Origin: Phorcus lineatus
Taxonomy: Eukaryota; Mollusca; Gastropoda; Trochida; Trochidae
DNA: 64,000 nucleotides
Assembly (NCBI GenBank): GCA_921293015.1
Contig: OV121086.1
Coordinates: forward strand, 38,873,194 to 38,937,193
Direction: 5' to 3'
In this document: one piece after another, positions 25,894-36,710 of the stretch
How the letters are laid out: the number at the start of each line of letters is the position of its first letter
How positions within the stretch are numbered: position 1 is the stretch's first letter
Position numbers and translations under genes: made by a program
Notes under the pieces: model-generated
Databases searched by the model: none
What the model was told of the DNA's origin: nothing
The model's input: only the letters and a program-made list of their open reading frames with translations

Positions 25894-25896
25894 ATA
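24560..25896 (-). mobile_element. 5'-truncated Penelope-like retroelement
   Basis: Between positions matching copy C (ATGGTC at 51791-51796 on one side, CTTGTAACTTTATTAACTTG on the other), B carries about 1.34 kb encoding reverse transcriptase plus GIY-YIG-type endonuclease on the minus strand. C has about 160 unrelated bases there, which B lost at insertion or earlier. The frame stays open to the truncated 5' edge near 25890, typical of 5' truncation during target-primed reverse transcription. Confidence 0.85.
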
Positions 25897-26696
25897 CTTG
25901 TAACTTTATTAACTTGTGCAACCACATATTTGAAAATTAAGATTATCAAAACGGAAGTGATTGCCATTACTGGAAATCTAGTTTTACTCGAATTTGTATA
26001 AAATGATAATAAAACATTGACAATCATATTTCAAATGATTTGCTTCATAACGTTGTAGTTTCTACTCAAAAAGAGGAGATGTTAACTACACAGCCCATCC
26101 TCTCTTCTCATGTTTTTAAAGGTATACTAGTCTTGGTAGATACTCAGTTTATCATCAAATGAAGTGCTTTGAATAAGTTTACTAAATAAATTTTGAATAA
26201 TTGCGCATGTAAACGAAGTAACAATAATATGTCTATCAAGAAAAAAATCTATCAAACTTTTGGTCTTAAATGTGTAATAAAATGTTGAAGTTAAAGTTAA
26301 ACCGTGAAGTTAAAGGCACACAGATTCTGGGTTTTTTTGTCGTCTTTACCTCCAAACTATTTACAGTCAATATATAACTATGAGTCACAAGGATAGAAAC
26401 ATCACGGCTTGCGGTTTTTAAGGTCTTTTTATGCTAATAACTCTAATATATTAATGAAAAGATAAGAAAATCTGTTTTCATTGATACATGAACATGTATT
26501 GGTCGGGATACATAATCATAGAAAGTTGAGAACACAAAGATATAAGGCAATGAACATTACACATAGAGGTAAGTTAGTGTCCATTTTATAGAAATACCTC
26601 TTTCATATGAGCTTGTTCAAACACTTTCGTATATTATTCTCAGCCTACTCTGTATTTAATAAATCATGATATAAATTACAGAAAGTTTCCAATTAA

Positions 26697-27165
26697 AAAG
26701 CCACTCCGTTATTTTCATAACATATTATTTACCTTCGATACGAAACTAAATGTCGTATGTGATGATACAAAATCAAAACATCTTAACTTTTCATGTCCAA
26801 AAGACAGATATATGACAAATACTGGTTTACCATGGAAATCTAAAAACAGCCTTATACATGCAAAGAAGTTTAGATATCACGTCCAATATACATGGATTCT
26901 TGTTATATAACCTAAAAAAACGCTATCAACTCCTAACTGCCCGCCTGGCTGTTTTAGATAAGTCTCCAAAATTACGTTTGACAATTTGACGCGCGCCACT
27001 GTCCGGTTTTCGATCATAATTGCGACTTTCTACCTTCATATTGTCACTATAAAAAACAATAAGCTTTAAAATGTATCTTTTGAGTATAAGTGGATACCTT
27101 GCGATCAAATGACACTGCTGATTAAGTTTGGCATATATGACTTCAACAACTCACGGAGTGGCTCT
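26697..27165. mobile_element. 469-bp MITE with TTAA target duplication
   Basis: Begins AAAGCCACTCCGTTA and ends CACGGAGTGGCTCT, inverted copies. TTAA lies on both sides (26693-26696 and 27166-27169). Copy C has the empty site, TTCCGATTAAATTCGAATG (52737-52755), with one TTAA. TTAA duplication is typical of piggyBac and Kolobok superfamilies. A related copy sits at 53485-53771. The interior motif AAAACCGGACAGTGGCGCGC (read on the minus strand) is also found at about 59122. Confidence 0.88.
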
Positions 27166-27353
27166 TTAAATTCGAATGCCCGCGAGAGAAAAGTGTGGCG
27201 TTGATCGGCATACCAATGAGCAGCAGAGATAAATGAAGAAGAAAAAATGAACATATAATTATATATAACGAATGTGGATGAGCACAGATCAATCATTAAT
27301 ATATTTCAATAATATCTCTTCAATTGTGAACTTTCTATTTCCAAGCGAAATCC

Positions 27354-27876
27354 TATGGAAGGGGATCTGTGCCAAAAATGAAATCATGTAAACTCGTAAT
27401 TCGCAAGTCGTAACATGTAGTTCCAACCATGCAAATCTAGAAAAGACAAGTCCAAGTATGCAAACCTAACATTTCAATCCTGTAAAACTCAACTTGCTGT
27501 TCTCAACTTTACAAAGTTCAAATGTAATTCTAAAAATGTCAAAGTCGAAACTAATTTTTTTTATTTCAAATAAGAGGGATATACACATTTAGCAATGCTA
27601 CAAGTTACGTTTTACCAATGGTAAATAAAAAAATGAAGAGTTGTACGGTTATGATTGCAACGTTCCGAAATACATCTGTACACGATTTCGCATTGATCAT
27701 ATTTGGAAGTTTAACGACTACTGCCGATGATTTCCGAGGACGATCGGTATTTGACAACAACGAGACCTCCCTGATCCAAGCTCCATGCAACGCTTTGCAA
27801 GCTCTCCGGATAGCGTTGAATTGAGTCCATCGCAATGCGCGGAGCTTGGGCCTGTGACCTTCACTTTTTGTCAAAT
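27354..27876 (+). repeat. Left terminal inverted repeat of the giant element
   Basis: Pairs with 41371-41916 inverted, at high identity by eye. Relative to the right arm it has about 38 extra bases near 27795-27832 and lacks about 50 bases present at about 41569-41618. An inward-reading ORF (27618-27824) beginning MVNKKMKSCTVMIATFRN has a counterpart in the other arm. The opposite frame is open too, so coding status is undecided. Confidence 0.9.
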
Positions 27877-28912
27877 TTCTTGGTCGATATAGAAGATCTA
27901 GATATATTTTTTTCTACTGTTTTTGAAGGGGTTACATGAGGTTCATCTCATTATTACTCAACCTACAAATTATGTTTTCTGTTGCTATATCTTCCAGTGT
28001 CTGGTAAACCATGCTATGAGCACCTGAAGCGTGCAAATTCATTCCGGGATTTCTTTATATTTAATAAATTAGGTATAAAGATGATTCTGTAGTATAAGCA
28101 GTTGTTTGAAAGCTATAGGGACGTAGCCCAGTTTTGCGTGAACATTTCTCTGTCTCTGCGTTACATTATTAACAAAATTTGAATGAAAATTAACATTTTG
28201 ACTCTACCATATATTCAATATCGAATCGTATCTGATAACTCCGGGATGTATGATACCAAATTCGTCTTTCCTCCGGCTCTTTTCATACGAACTAATCATA
28301 TCGTAACATTGCCTTGTATATCTATAAGAGGGCATTTGTTAAAAACTCATCCAAAATGTGATTATTCTTGCGGCTTTAGCAAAAATGTGAATCGGAATTA
28401 AGCAATTAATTCCATTTGACTATAAATATGTCAGAATGCAGGGATATATATTAATGTAGGGATAAATTAAAAATCAGTTGCTCAAATGTGTCCTGCGATG
28501 TGAATTATGACTTACATATTACGTTTTCAGGAGCTGTTATTATCATCTCTCTTAGCTGAATACAACCGTTTACATAATAAAATATATCAAGCTTCAAGTC
28601 TCTGCGAGACGAATCTCTAATATAATGTGCGTTATAGTGGGAGGTGACCTTGCAATATTGTAAACAGTTATGGAAAGTCTTCAATTTATGAAATTTTGCA
28701 AATTCTTCATGCCTAACACACACAAAAAAACATTGATTTTTTCATTGTGTCTCTCAATGTCATTATAGAGATACAAGTTCAGAAGTTAGGGGACAGATGT
28801 TTTAACCCTACAATTACTGTTCTTCGTGATCTTCATCACGGTTCTACTGAAGATGTAAAATGCAATTTAATTCTGTGAAATAAAAATGTCATACAAATTA
28901 TACAGCTTGTGC
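27877..28912. other. Interior of giant element, nothing recognised
   Basis: AT-rich, with no recognisable gene or RNA. Short ORFs here (28183-28401, 28505-28723) lack any familiar motif. Confidence 0.5.
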
Positions 28913-29540
28913 CAACCTGGTTCTCTGACCTCGTTCCGCTAGCGCTACAGTGAGGCCATGGCACTGGCTGTATAATGGCGCTGCGCAGAGCAGCGATCCA
29001 AGATTGAGGACAAGGCAATCTTATGCATAGCGATCGTCAATTCACTTCATTCTCGCTCTTTAGCCACGACATATTGAAGACAAGCATCTACCTAGAATGC
29101 AAGTAAAATTGGAAATCGCTTTACACCTTCATTACCAGTATTTGAAACAAGCTGTCACCACACCAAGTAAACAACAATTGCTTCAATTTTCGACCTGTCA
29201 TAGTTTAAAACAGTGCACGAAGCCTTCCACTATATTGTTTATATTTCCAGGTGGGCGGGGCTATCGCTCCGCTGCAAACATTATTATGTTTAGCAATATC
29301 CCTTTGCAACAAAAAATATATGTGGCGATATTCCGAGTTCTAATTTTATTTGCATTCTAGGTAGATGCTTGTCTTCAATATGTCGTGGCTATAGAGCGAG
29401 AATGAAGTAAATTTGTGATCGCTATGCATAAAATTGCCTTGTCCTCCATTTTGGATCGTGGCTCTGCGCAGCGCCATTAAACAGCTTGTGCCATGGCCTC
29501 ACTGTAGCGCAAGCGGAACGAGGCCCGGGAACCAGGTTGA
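28913..29540. mobile_element. Foldback element with about 190-bp inverted arms
   Basis: The left arm 28913-29105 starts CAACCTGGTTC and includes CACTGTAGC-type and GCGCTGCGCAGAG segments. The right arm 29350-29540 is its inverse, ending GGGAACCAGGTTG. Between them is a spacer of about 245 bp. The outer bases GCTTGTGCC and GGCCTCACTGTAGCGC show that the arms match over most of their length. Non-coding: the ORFs at 28836-29018 and 29434-29628 are the same arm read twice (both start MPCP). Confidence 0.88.
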
Positions 29541-30208
29541 GCTGCAGACTGTAGCTGTAAAACCTCTCTCACCAGTATCATCAGACGTCAGGGTATCAAA
29601 AAGCCTAATTTTGGCGAAGCAACTGTAGCTAGTGTTAGTCAACAGTGTTGTGGTGTTAGTGACCCCAATTTACGTTTCTAAAAATAGTGTGTAAGGTAGG
29701 TAACTCTATCTTATCCTAATTTAAGTTACTAAATAATAGTTACTACAACGGTAGTTCCTACTTTATTTTCATAACATAAATACCATAAATATTATTACAA
29801 AAAATAACATGCATCCTATTGTAATATGATACATATATACATATATATGTATAGGGTTTAATTCAAAATTAAAGAATTGTTTTAAATCATATAAACTGAG
29901 GTTGGAATATACAAAATCCTAATCATAAGAATGAAGTATCCTAATATTCCCTATCCTAAACATTGAAAATTGATTGGTTGATGTTAACTGATCTTTTCAA
30001 CTGCTTAAGATCGTTTTATGACTGACTCTGATGTCTGACAAATTGAAACGCTGCGTCTATATGCGGCGTAAATGTTTGTCACTCATAGAGTCTCTTGATG
30101 TAATAGACAGAAAGGTCTGGCTCATTACATATATCTGAGAGGTGACAGAAAATAGCGGGTTGCAGCAGATGATATTGGTACGGACTCAATCTCGTTTAAC
30201 TTTCCAAG
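29541..30208. promoter_or_regulatory. Upstream region of the zinc-finger ORF
   Basis: AT-rich, with a short palindromic TATACATATATATGTATAG stretch at about 29833. The start codon context at 30203-30212 is CCAAGATGGCG, a good metazoan Kozak match. It contains AAGGTAGGTAACT at 29693, a motif shared with the repeat family elsewhere. No defined promoter can be drawn. Confidence 0.35.
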
Positions 30209-31027
30209 ATGGCGATCACATGTGTTTTATGTGGAAAATCGTATTCAAACTTGCAGACCCTAAAGAGACATACCTCCTATAAACATGCTGTTACAACCAA
30301 GTCCTTTTTTTGCCGTGAGTGCAACATTCGTTACAGGCGCAAAGATGTATACCAACGACATTACAGGAACAAACACATCCCGGAAGTCCCGCCAGCTATG
30401 GTTGCTCATCAATACAATCAAGCGACCAACCCGCCGGCGATTCCACTTGTTAAAGAGACAACCGCGCATCCGGGTAAACCGACCTTTCGGATAATCTCAG
30501 CTGATAGGAACAACCAAGCCGCACTTAAACCCACTAGACCGACAATCTTTGATGAAGACCTTATTATTCCTGATGAACACTTGGACAAACAAGAGAAAGC
30601 TATAACTGCGATGCTTCTACAAGACCAAGAACTATCAAGTTCTGACACTGACGAGGACCAGCCTGCTCCCACAATAAAACCGCAAAGGAAAACTCTTAAG
30701 ACCCGCCAACCAAGGATTCCAACCATCTGTAAAAAACAAAACATCTATACCACCAACGAGAAGCTTCCAGACAGCCTGCCGCACAATTACAAGACAACAA
30801 CTAGAAGACACCTACCCCCCGTAATTGCTGCCGTGAAACCCTATAGTCCTCCTTTTGAAGCAAGCCTAAGAAAGAGAAAACCAACCGCAAACGCAGAACC
30901 AACCGCCAGGAAACCATGCCATGAGATCCAAACCAACATTTGGAGGCAACCTGACCACCTGACCGACGCTTCAAACCAATTCTGGTACAATAATGAACTA
31001 TATAATGTGATCGACCAATGGCCATAA
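30209..31027 (+). CDS. Two-finger C2H2 zinc-finger protein (272 aa)
   Basis: Intact 272-codon ORF with a good Kozak start. Finger 1 spans residues 5-26 (CVLCGKSYSNLQTLKRH, then H four residues on). Finger 2 spans residues 34-56 (CRECNIRYRRKDVYQRHYRN then KH). Both have Cx2C and Hx4H spacing. The rest is disordered: an acidic Ser/Asp patch near SSSDTDEDQ, many Pro/Lys/Arg runs, and an aromatic C-terminus with QFWYNNELYNVIDQWP. Two N-terminal fingers plus a basic tail suggest nucleic-acid binding. It sits inside the giant TIR element as its only intact gene, so it may be cargo, a gag-like or accessory protein of a lost element, or a host-derived exon. No introns are evident. Identity is unknown to me. 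Confidence 0.72.
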   Translation: MAITCVLCGKSYSNLQTLKRHTSYKHAVTTKSFFCRECNIRYRRKDVYQRHYRNKHIPEVPPAMVAHQYNQATNPPAIPLVKETTAHPGKPTFRIISADRNNQAALKPTRPTIFDEDLIIPDEHLDKQEKAITAMLLQDQELSSSDTDEDQPAPTIKPQRKTLKTRQPRIPTICKKQNIYTTNEKLPDSLPHNYKTTTRRHLPPVIAAVKPYSPPFEASLRKRKPTANAEPTARKPCHEIQTNIWRQPDHLTDASNQFWYNNELYNVIDQWP

Positions 31028-31132
31028 AAGAACACTGCCAGATTATCATATGCAACCGCCACTCTGTGACATTATCATGCTCCTCTTTCATGTATTTTAC
31101 AAAGGGATATCAAAAAGTTTCAATTATCATAA

Positions 31133-33350
31133 AGAAAATCCACGTCTTGTCCTCTTGTTTTGAATCGTACGAAGTGTGCCTGGTGATTGTGCTACGGAAT
31201 GTACTGGTGAATATGGACCAAATGGTCACTGTAGCATAAGTGATCCTTGTCTAGTTCTTGGCAGTCACAACGAGACCTGTGAGGAAGAACGCCCTGGGAG
31301 TCGTGAGGATGCCCAGAGGAAGCGGGCTGGAAGGCTCGACGGCCAGAGTGGTATAAAGTACTTGGAAGAAATATAAGCCAAGAAAATACACGTCTCGTCT
31401 TCTTGTTGAATCTTACGAAGTGTGTGCCTGCTGATTGTGCTACACAGGGGATCCTTTTGGTGCCGTGACCCGGATTCAGCAAGACAGAGGGACTTGGACT
31501 TTGTGGTTGGTGAGTACTAATTGTTGTCGACCATCCGCGCTTCTCTGGGCGACCCTTAGTGTTTGCAATTAAATTTCATTGATAGTTTGAGGGAGCTTAG
31601 TGTAGCAGTAAGGAGTAGAGGTAAAAGACATTAGCAGAACTAACACAAATCAGGGGTTTAACAGAGGACGTTATACCGATGGCTGATTTGCTGTTTTGGC
31701 GGGATCAGCCTGGTAGTAAGAAAATAGTATGGGCTGTTGAAGGTTAATGTCTCATGAGTCAAAATTTTTTAAAAAGTTAAGGAAAGGGGTATTGAAGAAA
31801 GACTAGAATTAATTGACAGGACGATATAGGTGAATTACATCGGCAAAGATCATGGGGAGGGCTTGAATTAAGATGAAGTTCAGAAATCCTAAAGTCTGAG
31901 AGAGTGGTGGACGGGTACATTATATGGTAAGCCCGCGGGTCATCCAATGGGATGGAGCTCAGACCGAGCAGACGGGCATATAATGTTGTAACCCGAGACA
32001 AAGCTCCGCCATAAATTGACTTGAATGGCCTTGATTTACAGACCGGATTAGAGGGATAGACTTCTTGTGGATTAGCCCGGGGTCTGAAGGCCAAGGATAG
32101 ATGAACAAAATCTTATCAAGCAGTAGCTTAAATTAGGCAAGGGTGGGTTCAAGGTTTTCTGAGATGGAATTAATAATGTAACCCTTGTAGAGGAAAAAGC
32201 ACAACGCGAAGGCTAGGGTTAACTACAGGCTTTAATTCCTTGGATTAAAGAGGTTAAAGCTTAAAAGTAATTATTTGGGACGGACAGATAATTAGCTCTC
32301 TTTGGTGATTTATTCAAGGCAATATGGTAGTAAGGAGCAATGTTGTTTCACGAAACTGTAGATATGCTGCTAGAAATTTAAGAAATTTATTCACTGTTAA
32401 GTTTAGGTTAAGGTACTTGCAAGGTTAAGAGAGGAGAACCCAGAGGAGATAGGGTGGGGACACGACAGTTGGTGTCTCCATCCATCAGTGGATGCAATGA
32501 TGCAGAAAGCCAGCACGACTGCGGGAGATGATCGGTTTGGACCTGTGAGATCGAGAACAAATGGAGAACGTCGGTATGGGAACAGCAGTTGGTCAATTCA
32601 GTAACATGGCCGGTGTCTGCTAAAGCAGGGGACGTGGAGAACGTCAGTAGATGGAATGCATCTGTGCCTCCATGTAGGATGACGAATGTTTCTGGAAAAG
32701 AGTGGGAATTCAGCTGTACCCAACGGTGGGCTATGTTTACCAGGACCGAACCGAGACTCTTTAAACCCTATCTCACCATGTGGTGACTTTGTAAAATAAT
32801 TGTCAAATGTTAAATGAGCGCGTTTTTTTTTTCTTTATGTATTGTATTATTGAAATGATGGAATGTGTGCCATCGATGATCAATATATGTTTTATGCTCA
32901 GTGATGTATATTCTCTCGTATGTATAATGACATCATGATGTATTTGTGCGATTTGAATTGTTATTAATGGACGTCTCAGTCCAAGTATGTATATACAAGT
33001 TCTTGTTAACAAATGTACGGAAAATAATTGCTGTATGTTTATTATGTACATATATTTGTAGATTTATACTGTTTTTATCATGAGCGAAAGGTAGCGAAGA
33101 AATCTTTATCAATATTTCTTGTTTGGTGATTGAGTAGCGTAACTTAGTTGTTATGAAACGTATGTGATAAACTGCTAATCCCATCACCAAGTAATCCCTA
33201 AGAAATAAGCCATTAGCTGTTGTCAAGTGACATTGTGTTGCGGGTATTTAAGACCCAGGTTTGTCTTAAGAAAGAAGTTCCTTCTCAGCCGTGGTCCTGG
33301 AGAGAGGGTAGAGTCTCAGCCACGGGACTGGTAACGTCTTGTTACCATGG
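31133..33350 (+). mobile_element. LTR-retrotransposon-like remnant
   Basis: A 60-70 bp segment starting near CACGTCTTGTCCTCTTG (31141) is repeated at 31389 as CACGTCTCGTCTTCTTG and ends GATTGTGCTACACAGGGG. Next comes TGGTGCCGTGACCCGGATTC (31459-31478), whose complement looks like a tRNA 3' end finishing in CCA, so it resembles a primer-binding site after an LTR. From 31500 to 32790 the base composition is less AT-rich and full of stops, a plausible decayed interior. At 32800-33340 an LTR-like U3 with GGGTATTTAAGACCC precedes GAAGTTCCTTCTCAGCC. No protease, RT or integrase is legible. The element type is uncertain. Confidence 0.4.
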
Positions 33351-33529
33351 ATGAATACTGAATGCTGAGACAAAAGAGATGAGCAAAGAGTGGAAGCATG
33401 CTACGTCACCACCTCCCAAAAAGGCCAAGGGGCAAAAGTCTGCAGGAAAGGTCACGGTGTCTTGTTTTTTTTTGGATTGTCATGGAGTCATCTTGACACT
33501 AGCTATGGATCAGACCATTACTGGAGCTT

Positions 33530-35510
33530 CCCAGCAGGCACAAGACGTCTTTTAGACGACTAAATTAGGTCTAAATTGGCTTAGACGTCTATTAGACGTC
33601 TTCATTTAGACGTCTAAGCCTAGACGTTGAATAGACGTCTAAAAGACGTCTTAAGATAGACCTGCACTTTCATAGAATTTTATTATAATGCTCTTATATT
33701 TCAGTTTGAAAGATGTTTCCTTTGCTTATTGAATATAAACAAACCTTTCCAAAATTTGGTATTAAACATTGAAAGATTTCTGTCACTTTACATGAATATT
33801 ACAATATATTTTGTAGGTAAAGAAAATATTTGCATCAAATAATATATAACACTCAAATGTAATTAATATTTATCAAAAGTACAAATTTATAAGAAGAAAA
33901 ATTATGAAATGTTCTGGGTGAAGAGATTCGAACTTAAATCCAGATCGAAATTGTAGTCAATGCAGTGCTCTGGGCCATGCAGAGTTGCGACCCTTACATC
34001 AGCTTTAATTAGGCGCCATTTTCAATCCTTTGTTCTCAAAAGAGATGGGATTTCTCGATATCAACGCATCTGAAGTGGTGTTCCTTACGGATTTTTTCGT
34101 CCACAGTTTAGGTAAGACTATGTTTACTGTATATAGGATACGCTAATTAGTTTTACCTTGTCAATAGTCAAGATTCTCATTCGTCGGTATCTTTCCTTTG
34201 TTTTCAATGGTCGTGCATCTGATGGTATGTACAGCCTCTTCCATAAATAACTTTCAGCTCGTAATTTTGTGATGCTACTTCAACATATGTGTGTAGTGTG
34301 TTAGTATACATATTTGAAGGAAAATATAGCTTTCTCTATTTTTTTAATGAAACCAAATAATTTGAATGACCAAATTCTTTCCCTAGGTTTTCTGTTACCC
34401 GAACTTTCATAGTGGAATATTAATGATTATACACCCTTATTAAATGCAGAGAACCTGATTCAGTGTGGAACATTTTAATTTTCAGATAACTGTCATTTTA
34501 ATTCACTGCAAAAGAAACCTTTTTAGATTCAACTATTATTTTTAGTTTCTAGTTAGTAATATATAAGTTTCATTTGGTGTCTGTGTATACGTTTATGTTT
34601 TTATTAAATCAATTTTTTCTGGACACGTAGCTTACCAAATAATTAACAGTGTTAACATATATTATGATTTGCATCTGAACATATAGGTACAAATGTACAA
34701 ATTCATAAATTGAGATAACAATTAATTGGTATTTTGTTACCCGAACTTTGGGTTTCTAAGTAAAGTTAATTTTCAAAACATATAAAAGCAAATATTTTTG
34801 TATTATTACAATATATACGTTGTTTGCATTAAATAGATTTTTATATTGAATAAATATTTCATCTTATTTGAGCTTTTTTCTTGCTTATTTTCAAGGCACA
34901 ATTGCTCATCACTTAGTTGGAAAATTTTGAATCTTTTCATAAGAAAATGTAAACCTAAACATGAAATTAAGTTACCATATCAAATTCTAAAATGGTATCC
35001 ATTATTAGTCATTATATTGTTTTAAATGTGAAATAATTGGGCTTAATTGTATTCATTTTCATCTAAAATATGCAATTGTGCCTTACAAAATACAGGTTTT
35101 TGTTTGAAGCTCTGAAACCTGATGAAGTTCCCACTGCATAACATTATTATACTGGGGTATAACACAACCACTAAAGGACATGTGTTAAACTTTTTTCAGA
35201 CTTCTGTTAAATATTTTGGGAGGTATTTACACTTCTAATAGAGGTTTAATGTAGGTCTAACAAACGTCTAAAAGACGTCTATTAAACGTCTAAAAGACGT
35301 CTACAAGACGTCTAATAAACGTTTAATAAATGTCTAAAAAACGTCTAAAAGACGTCTAATAAATGTCTAAAAGACGTCTAATATTACCTACCTAATAGAC
35401 GTCTAGGCTTAGACGTCTTTCTAGTCCCACAGATTAGACTATATTTAGACGTCTTTTAGACGTCTAGGCTAGACGTCTAATAGACGTTAGACGTCTATGT
35501 GCCTGCTGGG
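33530..35510. mobile_element. 1.98-kb DNA transposon with AGACGTCT-rich subterminal arrays
   Basis: Begins CCCAGCAGGCACAAGACGTC and ends AGACGTCTATGTGCCTGCTGGG, inverted termini of at least 14 bp. Inside both ends are arrays of the palindrome AGACGTCT separated by short A/T spacers (about 33543-33662 and 35250-35495). Interrupted mariner sequence on both sides fixes the borders exactly. A short start-like reading frame at 34045-34113 (MGFLDINASEVVF) ends at a GTAAGA donor-like site, but no transposase is recognised. Probably non-autonomous. Superfamily not assigned. Confidence 0.88.
33918..33991 (-). mobile_element. tRNA-like (SINE-type) fragment
   Basis: On the minus strand, CATGGCCCAGAGCACTGC (A-box-like) is followed by AAGTTCGAATCTC (B-box-like). 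The spacing is tRNA-like, with GACTACAAT in the anticodon-arm position. Mismatches and lack of a full acceptor stem argue for a tRNA-derived remnant, not a working tRNA. Confidence 0.55.
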
Positions 35511-35686
35511 TTATTACTGCAACGTGCTGAGCAAGTTACGAGATGCCATCAAACAGAAGTGCCGCGGTATAATCACCAAGGGTGTACGCCTGTTAGCTGA
35601 CAATGCCCATCTCAGACTTGTCAAGCAGCTGCTATGGAGGCACGGCGATGGGGCTTTGAAATCTTACCACATTTTATCAATCTGAC

Positions 35687-36235
35687 TATGTATAACATTT
35701 TTAAATCTAAAATCGTTTCTTACCCAAGCAATCACAATATGCCGGGTTTTAAAGTTTTCATAATATGGTCACGGGAATTACAGTTTTTCTAAAAAATAAC
35801 CCTTGATCTGATGGCTGACAGAACTATTTTCTATTCATTCGATCAGTGAGTCTACCATACACGTGTCAAAGAGACTTCAATACAAACATTGTATTTCATT
35901 TCGTATGGATTAATATGAAACGTAAAATGTTGTTTTGTTTTACTATTTCGTTCATTTAAGATAGTCTTTCTTAACATATGATCCCAAAAATTGTTATGAA
36001 TTGCTGAGACTACATTTAACTGCGCCATGACATAATCGTTGATCGTCGCGCATGAATACAATGACCTAGTTCACTTGCAACTCGCCTTCACGAACGTAGT
36101 TTCCAAAACTACCGTAAATATTCTTAGATTTGACTAGGGTAAAAAAAAGAATAACCAACTTGAAGACAGATACACCGTAATTCCTCGCATCTTGTTGATT
36201 ATTCTTATACAGTCAGGTCCGTAATACCGAAATGC
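35687..36235. other. Interior of giant element, nothing recognised
   Basis: AT-rich; no gene or clear repeat seen. Confidence 0.5.
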
Positions 36236-36710
36236 TTTCTTTTCCGAACGAAATCTCCAAAAATCGTTCAATATTTTTTTTACGAAACTTGTTATATGGT
36301 TAGGTCTAGTGGTGGAGTGGTGCCTTTTGCTATTTTGGTTATTCTTAATTTTTTGTTTCTGGTTTCCGTGGGAACAATTTGAACTTAGTGCAAATGAGGG
36401 GTAGAGTCCGTTTCCGGACAATATCTCAAAAACCGTTCAATATTTTTTTTACGAAACTTGGTTTGTCGTTAGGTCTAGTGGTGGAGTGGTGCCTTTAGCT
36501 ATTTTGGTTATTCTGAATTTTTTTCTGGTTTCCATGGAAACAATTTTAACTTAAAGGAAGGGGGTGCTTTTGTTTCCGGACCATATCTCAAAAACTGTTC
36601 AATATTTTTTTCAAAAACCGTTCAATATTTTTGTTTACGAAACTTGCTATGTGGTTATATCAAGTGGTGTAGTAGTTATAGTAGTTCAGGGCAAAACTAT
36701 ACTTTATTAC
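36236..36710 (+). repeat. Tandem repeat of about 165-190 bp, left part of a split array
   Basis: Units begin around ATCTCAAAAACCGTTCAATA and contain TTACGAAACTTG, GGTCTAGTGGTGGAGTGG, GCTATTTTGGTTATTCT and TTTCCATGGAAACAATTT. There are two and a half units here. Further pieces occur at 37580-37625 and 40387-40505, on either side of the pogo-type element. A small extra duplication of the AAACCGTTCAATATTTTT piece occurs at about 36590-36635. Confidence 0.85.

Larger units (their letters stand above)
22297..26696 (+). repeat. Block of copy B colinear with copy C (49558-52746)
   Basis: From ACTTATAGAATAGAGTAGTA (about 22296) onward, copy B aligns by eye with 49558-52746, at clearly lower identity than A versus B. 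The alignment is broken in B by the Penelope-like element (24560-25896). It ends where B carries a TTAA-flanked MITE that C lacks. This third copy is therefore older than the A/B duplication. Confidence 0.85.
33379..35686 (+). pseudogene. mariner transposase fragment, split by a TIR element
   Basis: The left part (33379-33528) starts MSKEWKHATSPPPKKAKG and contains QKSAGKVTVS and DQTITGA. The right part (35511-35686) continues in register with YYCNVLSKLRDAIKQKCRG and GVRLLADNAH. Together these correspond to the central part of a mariner transposase, from the region before the second catalytic Asp to the DNA motif that carries it. The N-terminal helix-turn-helix region and the last catalytic part are missing or scrambled, so it is dead. 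The 1.98-kb insertion lies between Ala and Tyr codons with a 2-bp TT duplication. Confidence 0.82.

Noticed and set aside
30418-31091. Minus-strand ORFs opposite the zinc-finger gene
   Set aside because: Shadows of the plus-strand ORF, without motifs.
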